Shown: positions 33,668 to 42,523, numbered from the stretch's first letter. The stretch: DNA of 64,000 bases from SXOA01 sp051004015 (GCA_051004015.1 JBPCKT010000053.1:67860-131859), one strand, 5' to 3'. The notes: generated by a model not told the origin, from the sequence alone. A program made the numbers and translations.

Positions 33668-35148
33668 ATCATCAAGAACCGACCCTGCCGGAGATTGACC
33701 CGGTGGAAGAGGAGCTGGTCGCCTATCTCGATGAAGAGCTCGAGCCGGAGCACCGCGCGCGGGTGGAACATCGCCTGGCCGCGGATGCTCGCTATCGGGA
33801 CAAGCTCAAACACATGCAAAAAAGCTGGGACATGCTGGACGTGCTGGCCCGTAGCGAGCCGGACGAAGGCTTCACGCGGACGACCGTGGCCATGGTTGCC
33901 TTGAAGGCCAAGGAAGCTACCCAGGTGCAAAAGGAAAGCACCCAGCGGTTCAGCCTGCTGTTTCGCCTGGCGGTCGCGGTCGGAACGTTGGCGTGCGGCC
34001 TGATTGCCTACAGCGTCGGCAGCTGGCTCCTTTCCGCACCGGACCGGCAACTGGTCCAGGACCTGACGGTCATTGAGCATCTGGATGAATACAACCATGC
34101 CGAGAGCGTGGCGTTCCTTAGGTCGCTGGAAGATCTCTTTGGCCAGCATTACCGCCAGGCTGCCGCAGACGCCGAAAGTATGGCGTTCCTGAGGTCGCTG
34201 GAAGGGAATGGGCTCTTCGTGCCGGAAGCCGCTGAGGACGCGAATTCCGTCGCCACCGCTCGTAAGCAGGAGACGGCCGAACAGCGCCGCGAGCGCCTGG
34301 AAAAGATGACCCCGGAGCAAAAGGGAGCCATTTTGGAAAGGAAGCAACGATTTGAATCGAAAGATCTTGAAGATCAGGATCGGCTGCGAAAACTGGCGGC
34401 GGAGATTGCTGCTGATCCGCAAGGGGATAAGCTCGAGCAGGTGCTGACGAATTATCATGAGTGGCTCAAGTCGCTGGGAGCTAAGGATCAATCGGAAGTC
34501 CTCTCGGCACCCGCGGATGAACGCATTGTCAAAATCAAGGAGGTCCAGAATCGCCAGGCTGCCCAGCGTCTGAAGGCGGTGGCGCTGGAGCTCTCCAGCC
34601 AGGACCTGAATGCGATTTCGGACTGGCTGGACATCTACGTCGCCGGTCACCTGACGGAATTCAACCAGTTGACTCCCCCCCAGTTCAAAGCCGCCCTGGA
34701 CAAACTTCCCGCCAAGGATCGCATTTCCCGCCACGTCCGTGGCATCTTCTGGCGACTAGGCAGGAAGGAGTTGCTGCCCGAACCCACGGACCAGGAGTTG
34801 GATGCCCTCGTTTCCGTCCTCAGCACCAAAGCCCAGGTCGTCCTGGAAGAGGCCGAGAGCCACGAGCAGAAATGGCAGTACGCACAAGAGCTCATTCATC
34901 AGGTCCAGCAAAGCAAGCGCTACCCCCGCCTCAGCGACGAGGAGTTGCGGAAGTTCGCCGCCACGCTGAAGCCGGAACAGCGCGAGGCATTGGAGAACAA
35001 GACCGCCGACGAAATGAAGAATGCCCTCCGCGATCTGTACTACCGCCAAAAGGCCAGCCCCCCCGGCGGTTTCTACCCGTGGGAAAAGGGCGCTTTCGGC
35101 CAGCCGTTCAAAGGGGAACCTGCCGGCGGAAAGTCGGGGCGAAGGTAG
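33664..35148 (+). CDS. Probable membrane anti-sigma factor without zinc motif
   Basis: 494 residues from ATG 33664, overlapping the sigma stop by 4 bases. The N-terminal ~65 residues resemble an anti-sigma domain (ELVAYLDEELEPEHRARVEH) but have no Cys/His zinc set. One membrane helix at about 97-120 (FRLAVAVGTLACGLIAYSVG). The large C-terminal part is charged and helical, with a short internal duplication (ESVAFLRSLEDLFG and ESMAFLRSLEGNG). Expected to hold the sigma factor at the membrane and release it on an envelope signal (inference). Confidence 0.75.
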   Translation: MNHQEPTLPEIDPVEEELVAYLDEELEPEHRARVEHRLAADARYRDKLKHMQKSWDMLDVLARSEPDEGFTRTTVAMVALKAKEATQVQKESTQRFSLLFRLAVAVGTLACGLIAYSVGSWLLSAPDRQLVQDLTVIEHLDEYNHAESVAFLRSLEDLFGQHYRQAAADAESMAFLRSLEGNGLFVPEAAEDANSVATARKQETAEQRRERLEKMTPEQKGAILERKQRFESKDLEDQDRLRKLAAEIAADPQGDKLEQVLTNYHEWLKSLGAKDQSEVLSAPADERIVKIKEVQNRQAAQRLKAVALELSSQDLNAISDWLDIYVAGHLTEFNQLTPPQFKAALDKLPAKDRISRHVRGIFWRLGRKELLPEPTDQELDALVSVLSTKAQVVLEEAESHEQKWQYAQELIHQVQQSKRYPRLSDEELRKFAATLKPEQREALENKTADEMKNALRDLYYRQKASPPGGFYPWEKGAFGQPFKGEPAGGKSGRR

Positions 35149-35161
35149 GACTTTCGATACG

Positions 35162-36334
35162 TTAAGCCGCTCGCCTTTGCGCTTGTGCGTTTACACTCGG
35201 CCGCCAACCCAGGGCATTTGCCAGCCCGGCCTGATCTTCCAGACGGAGGCGGATTTGCCCGTCGAGGCCTATCTCACCCAGGGGAGAGAGAATGACGTCG
35301 GCGTGCTTCAGAATCCGCGACGGCACAAGCGCGCCCCGCTGCGTGACCAAGAGCAGCCGGGCATCGGCGACACCCGTGAAGCGACCTTCGCCGGGGTACG
35401 GCAGGACCTCAACATCCGCCCGGCCCCCTTGCGGCAACTGCGGCCACTTGAAATGGATGCCGAGCGCCCGCTCGAGCGCCGTGGCATCGGCCGCCACGCC
35501 GCAAACCCGAACTTCCAAATCGCGGAGTGTGCGCTTCGAGAGACCGCGCATGCAACGCGTCAGCCGCACTGGGCGATAAAGGTATTCTTCATTTTCGCCG
35601 TTCCGCAGCCGATCCGGCCGGCTGGCGGCGGGAGGATGCCAAAGATGATAGCTGCGAGTCAGATTCATGATGTATTTCAGTCGAATTTTCGCGGCTCGCA
35701 GACGAAAGCCAAAATCGTCGTCCTCCCCTCCCCAGGCCCGGAAGTTCTCGTCAAAACCGTTCAGCCTCTCCAGGTCCACCCGCATCATGCCCAGGTCGCC
35801 CCCTTTGCAGCGCGGCTTGTTCGAATGGCGGATGAGCGAGTATAGCCAGGCCTTGCGATACATTCTGGCCAGCGTGGCCAGACCGCTGCGCGGGACGATT
35901 CGGGTGAATTCTCCGCTGCGGATCAGGTCCTCGTCAATCCGCTCGCTGACATCTTCCTCAAGGCGAACGCAGTAGGAGTTGGAGACGACTCCCGGCGCGA
36001 GGTGACAAAGATGCTCGGCAATATGATCGGGGCCGGCGATCAAATCGCCGTCAAAAAAGATCAGCTTTTCCGCGGAGCTGGCTGCCGCTCCTTCATTGCG
36101 GCAGCGGCAGAGCTGAAAAGCTTCGTGCGGATGCGTCAGAAACTTGACGGGAAACGGCGCCGACCGGGCAAACCCGCGCACGACCGCCGCCGTCTCATCC
36201 CGCGAGCCGTCGTCAACCACGACCACTTCCATTTTGCCCGCGACGGACTGGCAAGCCAGCGATACCAGGCACCGGCGCAGATGCCACGGCTTTTCAAACG
36301 TATTGACGAGGACGCTGACTTCCGGCCGATCCAT
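35162..36334 (-). CDS. Family 2 glycosyltransferase with GT7-type C-terminal motif
   Basis: 390 residues from ATG 36334 (MDRPEVSVLVNTFEKPWHLR); the open frame to a TTG at 36388 is possible. The GT-A fold shows VVVDDGSRDETAAVV and the DxD-type FFDGDLIAG; later LNGFDENFRAWGGEDDDFGF is the galactosyltransferase 7C motif. C-terminal 130 residues are not recognisable and include WKRHPP-type basic stretches. It transfers a sugar from a nucleotide sugar; acceptor unknown. The gene faces the anti-sigma gene with 13 bases between stops. Confidence 0.85.
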   Translation of the reverse strand: MDRPEVSVLVNTFEKPWHLRRCLVSLACQSVAGKMEVVVVDDGSRDETAAVVRGFARSAPFPVKFLTHPHEAFQLCRCRNEGAAASSAEKLIFFDGDLIAGPDHIAEHLCHLAPGVVSNSYCVRLEEDVSERIDEDLIRSGEFTRIVPRSGLATLARMYRKAWLYSLIRHSNKPRCKGGDLGMMRVDLERLNGFDENFRAWGGEDDDFGFRLRAAKIRLKYIMNLTRSYHLWHPPAASRPDRLRNGENEEYLYRPVRLTRCMRGLSKRTLRDLEVRVCGVAADATALERALGIHFKWPQLPQGGRADVEVLPYPGEGRFTGVADARLLLVTQRGALVPSRILKHADVILSPLGEIGLDGQIRLRLEDQAGLANALGWRPSVNAQAQRRAA

Positions 36335-36429
36335 GGCGAGTCCCTTTGCACGCGCTAGGGGTGCGAGATATTCCCCAAATCGGGACAATAGGAAAACGGG
36401 GGGAATTGGTCAACGGCAACACACTGGAA

Positions 36430-37335
36430 TTACACCACTGCGGCCGCCTCTTCCAGGAATTGGGCCAGCGTTTTGGCCGGAGTCGCCAGCCGCAGGACGG
36501 GGGCAAACTCGTTAAAGTCCTTGTCAACTTCCGCCAGAAAGCGGGGGGCGGTCGTTCTCTTGCCGGCGGCCAGTTGATTGAAAGTGGCGACGAATCGTTC
36601 CCGATCCTTCCACTCCTTATCGCTGGCCGCGGGAAGCAAAGCCGACAGGGCGACGGCCAGTTTGCCGGGGAATTTGTCCTTCGCTGCGACCAGCTCTTTC
36701 AGGTTGCAGTGGGATTCGATGAGCGTGGCGAACTCCTCCGGCAGGTTCCAGGAGCGGCACATGAAGGCGGCGGCATCCGCGTGCGTCCAGCCGAAGTTGG
36801 TCTGCTCCAGGTCCGAAAGGCGCTGCTGCCCATCCGACCGGTCCTGAAACAGCTTGAGGTAGCGCTGGGGAATCTCCTTGGCCAGGAGCGGAATCGCCAT
36901 GTCCTGGAGCAGGGCTGCGGCGAAGCATTCTTCCGCATCCTTCATCCCCAGGAGCTTGCCAAAGCTGCGTGCGAACAGGGCCCGGCGGAGTGAGTCCTGC
37001 CACAGGCTCTTGAGGTCGAACGGCCCGCACCGCGGATTGGGCATCAAACTGAAAACCGCGCTCCACAGCGCGAAGTTCTTGATCGTGCGGATCCCCACCA
37101 GCGTGATCGCCAGCTTGACATTGTTGATCTCGCGCGAGAAGCCAAAGTAGGACGAGTTGACAAACTTGAGCACCTGGCCGGTCAGCCCCGGATCAGCTTC
37201 GATCGGGATGGCGAACTCCGCCGGACCATTGTCGGGGTCTTGCGACAGCTCCAGAAGTCGAATCGCACTTTGCGGCAAGGCGGGCAGTTGAGCGCTCCGC
37301 AGCAGGTCTTTGAGGTCGGGCGCGGTGGTAGTCAT
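36430..37335 (-). CDS. HDOD-domain signalling protein
   Basis: 301 residues from ATG 37335 (MTTTAPDLKDLLRSAQLPAL); the extra upstream frame has no support. HDOD is a degenerate HD phosphohydrolase domain: LPALPQSAIRLLELSQDPDN, IEADPGLTGQVLKFVNSSYF, INNVKLAITLVGIRTIKNFA, and helical C-terminal part. HDOD proteins commonly act in c-di-GMP, motility or stress signalling as protein interaction modules without catalysis. Stands alone, 95 bases from the glycosyltransferase start. Confidence 0.85.
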   Translation of the reverse strand: MTTTAPDLKDLLRSAQLPALPQSAIRLLELSQDPDNGPAEFAIPIEADPGLTGQVLKFVNSSYFGFSREINNVKLAITLVGIRTIKNFALWSAVFSLMPNPRCGPFDLKSLWQDSLRRALFARSFGKLLGMKDAEECFAAALLQDMAIPLLAKEIPQRYLKLFQDRSDGQQRLSDLEQTNFGWTHADAAAFMCRSWNLPEEFATLIESHCNLKELVAAKDKFPGKLAVALSALLPAASDKEWKDRERFVATFNQLAAGKRTTAPRFLAEVDKDFNEFAPVLRLATPAKTLAQFLEEAAAVV

Positions 37336-37618
37336 GGGTCGAAGTTCCTGCGTCTTGCGGAGGACAATTTGGCTGGTGCGCGGAGACCCCGCACGGAGAA
37401 ACTTAGGCCACGCATAGACCACCGGCAAACGTAGGGACAACGTTGGCAGCCGCTGCGATTTGGCAACGTCCCGGTCGGAAAAGTGTTGCGGGAAAACAAC
37501 ACGCGTCCGACCAGCCGGGTGCCATCTCCCTCCGCAACTCCAAGGCTTGGCTCGACTAACGACGTGCGAGCCTGGTCACGATTCTCCGCGGCCTTGGGCG
37601 TGCATCCGTTGCCAAAGC

Positions 37619-37888
37619 ATGTCCAAGACTATGGTTCAAAAGCTCCGCTGGAGCTTGGGAGCGATGCTGCTGGTTGTAGCGGCCAGCACTTGTTTGCGGG
37701 GAGACTCGGCACTCGTCGATGACGGCTGGCGGCGGACGGCCCAGGGTTGGGAGCTGCTGCATGCGGAAATAGTTACCCCCCAGCGCAGGATTCCTGCTTC
37801 ATCCCCCGTCGTTCATCCGCTCCTCTTAGCCGCCTTGCAGGTGAGCCTGGTGGCAGCAGCGTACTGGCGGTTTCCAGTGAAGACTTAG
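37619..37888 (+). CDS. Small two-helix membrane protein
   Basis: 89 residues from ATG 37619 (MSKTMVQKLRWSLGAMLLVV), or from ATG 37631. A hydrophobic N-terminal segment (residues 10-25), a polar middle (DDGWRRTAQGWELLHAEIVT) and a second hydrophobic segment (PLLLAALQVSLVAAAYW) near the C-terminus. Its stop touches the stop of the convergent pdxJ end (one base between). The open frame extends to 37460 but without a signal. Real but uncharacterised. Confidence 0.6.
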   Translation: MSKTMVQKLRWSLGAMLLVVAASTCLRGDSALVDDGWRRTAQGWELLHAEIVTPQRRIPASSPVVHPLLLAALQVSLVAAAYWRFPVKT

Positions 37889-37889
37889 G

Positions 37890-39992
37890 CTACAGCAGCG
37901 CCTTCATCTCCCGCACAGCGCGCTCCAGGCCGACCAGGACAGCGCGCGATATGATGCTGTGGCCGATGTTGAGCTCCAGCATTCCCGCAATCGTGGCCAC
38001 GGGGCGGACATTCTGGTAATTGAGCCCGTGCCCCGCATGGAGCCGCAGCCCAAGGTCACTCGCCAGTTTTCCCGCGGCAACAAGTGTCGCGAGTTGCTGC
38101 TGCCGGGCCGGTCCCCGGGCGAGCGCGTACTGCCCGGTGTGCAGCTCGATGGCCTCCACGCCGAGATCCTTGGAAAGTTGAATCTGCCTTGGATCGGGAT
38201 CGATAAACAGGCTGACGACGATGCCAGCAGCCTGCAGACGCCCAATCGCGCTAGCCACGGCGGCCTGGTGAGAACTCACATCGAGGCCCCCTTCCGTCGT
38301 TATTTCCTCGCGGCGTTCCGGCACGAGTGTGGCCTGGTCCGGTTTAGTCTGGCAGGCGATGCCGACAATCTCGTCGGATACGGAGAGTTCCAGGTTGAGT
38401 TTGGTGGTAACGGTCTCGCGCAACAGCCGCAGGTCCCGGTCCTGGATATGCCGCCGGTCCTCACGGAGGTGGATCGTGATGCAATCCGCGCCGGCCAGTT
38501 CCGCCAGCATCGCGGCCGTGACGGGGCTGGGCTCATAAGTCTTGCGGGCCTGCCGCAGGGTGGCCACGTGATCGATGTTGACGCCGAGCTCGGGCATGGG
38601 GGGTTCCTCGCTTAGCCCCCGCGTCCACGCGGGAGGAGCGCCGCGTGGACGCGGCGGATAAGCGGACTTTGTGTTTGTGACTAGGTGCGATAAGTCTTCA
38701 AAAAATCGGGGGTACGTCTTGGCCGTGCAGACGGGGTTTTGGATGGTTACACCGGGGATTCTCAGGCCGGCCAGAGCAAAGCTCATCGCCATGCGATGGT
38801 CGTTGTAGGTTTCGATCGTCGCGCCGTGCAGCGGAGCGGGCGTAATCCGCAGACCGTCAGGAAGCTCCTCCACGCCGGCGCCGAGTCTGCGAAGCTCGCG
38901 GGCCAGATCGGCAATGCGGTCGGTTTCCTTGTGCCGGATGTGGGCCACGCCGCGGATGGTCGTGGGTCCTTCCGCGAACAGAGCGACCACGGCGAGCGTC
39001 TGAGCCGTATCGCTGATGGCGCTCATATCCACGTCGATGCCGCGAAGCTGCGCTTGTTGTGCTCCGCGAACCGTAATTCCCCGGCTGTCGTAGGTGATGT
39101 GGCAGCCCATTTTCTCGAGGCACAGCGCGAAAGCGATATCCCCTTGCAGTGCGCGGTGCCCCAGACCTTCGACGGTCACTTCGCCACCGGTCACGGCGGC
39201 CAGGCCCCAAAAATAGCTGGCGGCGGAAGCGTCGGGCTCAATCGCATATTCACAAGCGCGGTAGCGCTGCTGCCCGGCGATGGCGAATCGCGAGAGGCCG
39301 GAGCAATTTGCTTCCACCCCGAATTCCCGCATCACGCCGATGGTCATCGTGACGTAGGGCTGGGAAACGAGTTCCCCTTCCACAATCAACACAACGTGCT
39401 GCTGGGCGAGAGGAGCGGCCATGAGCAGACCGCTGAGGAACTGGCTGGAGATGTCGCCACGGATCTTGGCCGTGCCGCCGGGCAGGCCGCTTGCTTTGAC
39501 CAGGACAGGAGGACAGTTGTTTGCATTCTCGCTTCGTACATCCGCCCCGAGTTGATTCAGTGCCGAAAGCAAATCGCCAATTGGCCGCTCCCGCATGCGC
39601 GGGACACCGTCGAGTCGATAAGTGCCATGACCGAGCGTCGTCATGGCCGTGAGAAAGCGAATGGTGGTCCCGCTGTTGCCGACAAACAGGTCGGCTTCGC
39701 CGGCCGGAATTTTTCCGCCGCAACCGGAGACGATGAGTTGGCTGGCGGCAAGGGAAGACCGTCGGGGCAAGCCCGACGGCTCATGGTCCTGCCGCTCCAC
39801 GGGAATGCCCAGCCGGTGGAGACCGTCGATCATCACCTGCGTGTCTTCACTATCGAGAGCACCCGAGAGCGTGGAGGCTCCCTCAGCTAGGGCAGCACAG
39901 ACCAAGGCGCGGTTGGTGATGCTCTTGGACCCTGGCGGGCGAATGGAGCCGCGAACGGGGCCGCAGGGAGTGAGGGAGAGGGAGTCAGGCAC
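37890..39992 (-). CDS. aroA-pdxJ: AroA-PdxJ fused ORF: EPSP synthase followed by pyridoxine 5'-phosphate synthase
   Basis: One open frame of 700 residues from GTG 39992. Residues 1-440 are 3-phosphoshikimate 1-carboxyvinyltransferase (shikimate pathway): PPGSKSITNRAL near 20-30, LFVGNSGTTIRFL, and YNDHRMAMSFALAG. Residues 466-700 are PdxJ (vitamin B6 pathway): LGVNIDHVATLRQAR, ADCITIHLREDRRHI, LHAGHGLNYQNV. Residues about 443-461 (YPPRPRGAPPAWTRGLS) are encoded by a palindrome. PdxJ has its own ATG at 38597 with GAGGAA upstream, so it may also be made separately. No stop separates them; either a natural fusion or a lost stop. Residues 69-83 of AroA are an extra loop holding a second hairpin. 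Confidence 0.85.
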   Translation of the reverse strand: MPDSLSLTPCGPVRGSIRPPGSKSITNRALVCAALAEGASTLSGALDSEDTQVMIDGLHRLGIPVERQDHEPSGLPRRSSLAASQLIVSGCGGKIPAGEADLFVGNSGTTIRFLTAMTTLGHGTYRLDGVPRMRERPIGDLLSALNQLGADVRSENANNCPPVLVKASGLPGGTAKIRGDISSQFLSGLLMAAPLAQQHVVLIVEGELVSQPYVTMTIGVMREFGVEANCSGLSRFAIAGQQRYRACEYAIEPDASAASYFWGLAAVTGGEVTVEGLGHRALQGDIAFALCLEKMGCHITYDSRGITVRGAQQAQLRGIDVDMSAISDTAQTLAVVALFAEGPTTIRGVAHIRHKETDRIADLARELRRLGAGVEELPDGLRITPAPLHGATIETYNDHRMAMSFALAGLRIPGVTIQNPVCTAKTYPRFFEDLSHLVTNTKSAYPPRPRGAPPAWTRGLSEEPPMPELGVNIDHVATLRQARKTYEPSPVTAAMLAELAGADCITIHLREDRRHIQDRDLRLLRETVTTKLNLELSVSDEIVGIACQTKPDQATLVPERREEITTEGGLDVSSHQAAVASAIGRLQAAGIVVSLFIDPDPRQIQLSKDLGVEAIELHTGQYALARGPARQQQLATLVAAGKLASDLGLRLHAGHGLNYQNVRPVATIAGMLELNIGHSIISRAVLVGLERAVREMKALL
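38609..38664. repeat. Palindromic element at the AroA-PdxJ junction
   Basis: Perfect 14-bp arms CCGCGTCCACGCGG (38619-38632) and inverted copy (38641-38654), loop 8 bases; flanked by an outer 6-bp pair CGCTTA/TAAGCG (38609-38614, 38659-38664). It forms the linker of the fused ORF. Confidence 0.92.
39759..39779. repeat. Short hairpin inside aroA, in frame
   Basis: CCGTCGGG (39759-39766) and inverted CCCGACGG (39772-39779), perfect 8-bp stem, 5-base loop. It encodes PSGLPRR (residues 72-78) in a segment about 12 residues longer than in E. coli AroA. Confidence 0.7.
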
Positions 39993-40005
39993 TGCTATTC
40001 AATTG

Positions 40006-40027
40006 GGACGGGCTGGGAAGCCCATCC
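40006..40027 (-). repeat. Hairpin between the PQQ gene and aroA
   Basis: On the minus strand GGATGGGCT TCCC AGCCCGTCC forms a 9-bp stem with one G-T pair. It lies between the PQQ-protein stop and the aroA GTG, so it is transcribed in the aroA leader. Confidence 0.7.
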
Positions 40028-40034
40028 TACAACT

Positions 40035-41237
40035 CTACGGGACAATCTTGTAGAGGAATTTGTCGCTGCGGAGGTACATGGCGTTGCCGGCAATGGCGGG
40101 GGAACCGAGGAACGCGTCCCCCAATTCCATCGTGCTGACCAGCTCGGCCTTTTCTTCGCCCGGCTTGATGACAAAGCACTGGCCGTCCTGGTTCACGCAG
40201 TAGACGTGGCCGCCGGCAACGACTGGCGTGGCCCAGAATCGCCCTTTCAAGCGCACCTGCCACAATTCTTCACCCGTCTTGTCGTCACCGCCGGAGAGCA
40301 CGTCTTTGCGGAGTGCAAATACTTTGCCATCCGCGATGACAGGGCTGGCATTCTCGCCACCGAGCTTGATGGAATCCCAGGCGATGTTAGGAACGCTGGC
40401 TCCAACTTCGACGTCCAGGGCAGTCAGCCCGTTGGCCGCCAGATAGATGCGGCTGCCGACTGTGGTGGGAGAGGGGATGTTGTTGCAGCCTGCGTCGTAC
40501 TTCCATTTTTGCTCGCCGGTGAGCGGGTCATGGGCGGTCAGCCCCTTCGGGGATTGCAAGAGGACGAGTTGCTTTCCGTCCTTGCCGCGGAGAGCGGCCG
40601 GAGAAGCCCAATTGGCCTGAGCCGGCCGGTCAATCCGCCAGCGGGTTTCACCGGTGGCCGTGTTGATGCCGGCGGCGAAGGAGTCTCCCTGATTCTCAAC
40701 CTGCACGACCACCGTTTCGCCGACGACCAGTGGCGAGCTGGACATGCCGATGTCGTTGCCCGCTTTGGGGTAATCATGGGCCAGACCGCGATACCACAGC
40801 AGGTTGCCGTCCAGGTCCAGGCAGACAAGGTCGTTGCTGGAATAGAAAGCAAAAATCCGCTTGCCATCGCTGGCGGGCGTGGGGGCGGCGTTGGCCATTA
40901 GCTGGTTATGGAAGCAGCGGCCAGTGGCCCAGAACTCCCGCTTCCAGAGTTGCTTGCCGCTCTTGGCGTCAAACGCCAGGACGTGCAGATGGTCGTCCTT
41001 CACCGCGCCGCTGCTGGCGGTGAGATAGATTCGCTCGCCCACGACAATCGGCCCACTCGAGCCGCGGCCGACGAGCGGCACCTTCCAAGCCAGGTTCTGC
41101 TCCGGGCTGAATTTGAGCGGCAGCTTGCTACCCGGCGCGAGACTTGTCTGATCGCTGCCGCGGAATTGCAGCCAGTCCGCGGCAGTGAAGAGAGGGAGGA
41201 GGAGCAGGGGGACGGCGAGTAAGAAAAGACGTTTCAT
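40035..41237 (-). CDS. PQQ-binding-like beta-propeller protein, exported
   Basis: 400 residues from ATG 41237. Signal peptide MKRLFLLAVPLLLLPLFTAA, then a seven- or eight-bladed PQQ-like propeller with repeated AFDAKSGKQLWKREF, CLDLDGNLLWYRG, AHDPLTGEQKWKYD and GEELWQVRLKG blades. Such proteins include BamB-like scaffolds and true quinoprotein dehydrogenases; the catalytic Ca/PQQ ligands are not evident, so it is called by fold only. Order on the minus strand: exported HEAT-like protein, this gene, then aroA-pdxJ, with gaps of 71 and 42 bases. Confidence 0.82.
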   Translation of the reverse strand: MKRLFLLAVPLLLLPLFTAADWLQFRGSDQTSLAPGSKLPLKFSPEQNLAWKVPLVGRGSSGPIVVGERIYLTASSGAVKDDHLHVLAFDAKSGKQLWKREFWATGRCFHNQLMANAAPTPASDGKRIFAFYSSNDLVCLDLDGNLLWYRGLAHDYPKAGNDIGMSSSPLVVGETVVVQVENQGDSFAAGINTATGETRWRIDRPAQANWASPAALRGKDGKQLVLLQSPKGLTAHDPLTGEQKWKYDAGCNNIPSPTTVGSRIYLAANGLTALDVEVGASVPNIAWDSIKLGGENASPVIADGKVFALRKDVLSGGDDKTGEELWQVRLKGRFWATPVVAGGHVYCVNQDGQCFVIKPGEEKAELVSTMELGDAFLGSPAIAGNAMYLRSDKFLYKIVP

Positions 41238-41247
41238 AGCCGGATGG

Positions 41248-41282
41248 GATTTGAAATCTGAGATTTGAGATTTGAGACTGGG
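41248..41282. repeat. Heptamer tandem repeat C (GATTTGA)
   Basis: Units GATTTGA, AATCTGA, GATTTGA, GATTTGA and a degenerate fifth, in the gap just upstream of the PQQ-protein start. Confidence 0.8.
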
Positions 41283-41308
41283 AAGCTAAGAATCAAGAAT
41301 TCCGCTCA

Positions 41309-42463
41309 TTACCGACGAATCTTCAGCAGAGCCGCGGTCTTTGCCAGTGGCCGGTCCTGGGAGAGGACGGCCGTGCCGATGTTGTCGCAGACGCGAAGCT
41401 GAAACTGCCAGTTCTGCGCCCACATCTCGGTCTGCTCGTTCTGGCAGATTTTCAGCAGGATGGCGTTCTTGCCTTTCTTCATCTTTCCCTTCGCCAGGTA
41501 TTGATCAATCTCTTGCCCGGCATGGTAGACGTGGTTGGCGGTCAGCTCCTCGCCGTTGAGCCAGATCTTGTTGGCGTTGATGCACCCCAGCCGCAAGTCC
41601 ACGGCCTGGTCCTTCTCCGAAACGAATTCGGTGGAGGCATAGGCAATGGCCCCTTTGTGCTTGTCGAGAACCTTGGTCAGGTCCACCATGCCGAATTCAT
41701 CCTGGCTGGTGGTTTCTTTCCAGTACACCTCCCCCTTCAGTCCCGGATACTTCGCCGCCAGATCCACCTTGGCTTCCGGCGGATAGGCAATTTCCCAGCC
41801 CTTGTCTCCCGTGTTGTCGAACGGCCCGACAATCTGCCAGGACAACAAAAAGCCATAATGCGTCGGCAGATCGACGGCAGCGCCGAGCTCCTTGAGCTTG
41901 TCCGCGGCCTGCTTGATCTGGTCGTTGTCGCGGGCAGCCTGAAACGCCTGGCGATAGGCAGCCGTCGAGGCTTCCTTCCCTTCCGCTTGGGCGGCATCCG
42001 TCAGGGCCAGCGCCACCGCATCGCGGCGGAGCTCCAGGCTGGGATCATCGAGGAGAGTCGGAATCAGGCGTTTCTCGGCAGACTTATCGACGCCGGCAAT
42101 CATCTCGTACGCCAGCCGCCGGGCGCGGGGAGAATGCTTCGTTTGCCCCAGGAACTTCTCCAGCTCCGCTACGGGCAATTTGCCGCCCGACTGCTTCTGA
42201 GCCACTGCTTCCGCAATGCCGCGAAGCCAGTTCTCGGCCAGGACGCTCGTGCCGTCCATCGCCGCCAGAATCACCGGCAGGTCCGCGGGGCTCGCCTGGG
42301 CCAGCGCCTTCGCCGCCGCTCCCGCTTCGCGGTGCCCTTCCCCTTTCGCGCCCACAGCCCTGACCTTGGCCAGGTTCTTGGCCAGGTCGGCATCGGCCGC
42401 AAAGGTGAATGCCGGAATGGCCAGAATCAAAACCCAGGTGCAGAGAGATTTGCCCAAACTCAT
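41309..42463 (-). CDS. Exported HEAT-like protein with C-terminal beta sandwich
   Basis: 384 residues from ATG 42463 (GAGG seven bases upstream; ATG 42475 is poorer). Signal peptide ends AFTFAAD. Residues 40-190 are short helical repeats; from about 205 (FLLSWQIVGPFDNTGDKGWE) the sequence becomes beta-rich with IWLNGEELTANHVYHAGQEI and ILLKICQNEQTEMWAQNWQF, as in carbohydrate-binding jelly-roll domains of glycosidases. No catalytic residues are seen. Probably binds an envelope polymer or product; partner of the PQQ protein next to it is possible. Confidence 0.75.
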   Translation of the reverse strand: MSLGKSLCTWVLILAIPAFTFAADADLAKNLAKVRAVGAKGEGHREAGAAAKALAQASPADLPVILAAMDGTSVLAENWLRGIAEAVAQKQSGGKLPVAELEKFLGQTKHSPRARRLAYEMIAGVDKSAEKRLIPTLLDDPSLELRRDAVALALTDAAQAEGKEASTAAYRQAFQAARDNDQIKQAADKLKELGAAVDLPTHYGFLLSWQIVGPFDNTGDKGWEIAYPPEAKVDLAAKYPGLKGEVYWKETTSQDEFGMVDLTKVLDKHKGAIAYASTEFVSEKDQAVDLRLGCINANKIWLNGEELTANHVYHAGQEIDQYLAKGKMKKGKNAILLKICQNEQTEMWAQNWQFQLRVCDNIGTAVLSQDRPLAKTAALLKIRR

Positions 42464-42493
42464 CGTTAACCTCAAAGGAGCATTCAGTTAGAT

Positions 42494-42523
42494 ATGGGAC
42501 ACGGAAAACAGGGAGGACACGGC
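42494..42523. repeat. Interspersed 30-mer, copy 2
   Basis: Matches 12899-12928 at 28 of 30 bases, again in a divergent gap, here between the HEAT-like gene and the Gfo/Idh gene. Confidence 0.8.
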
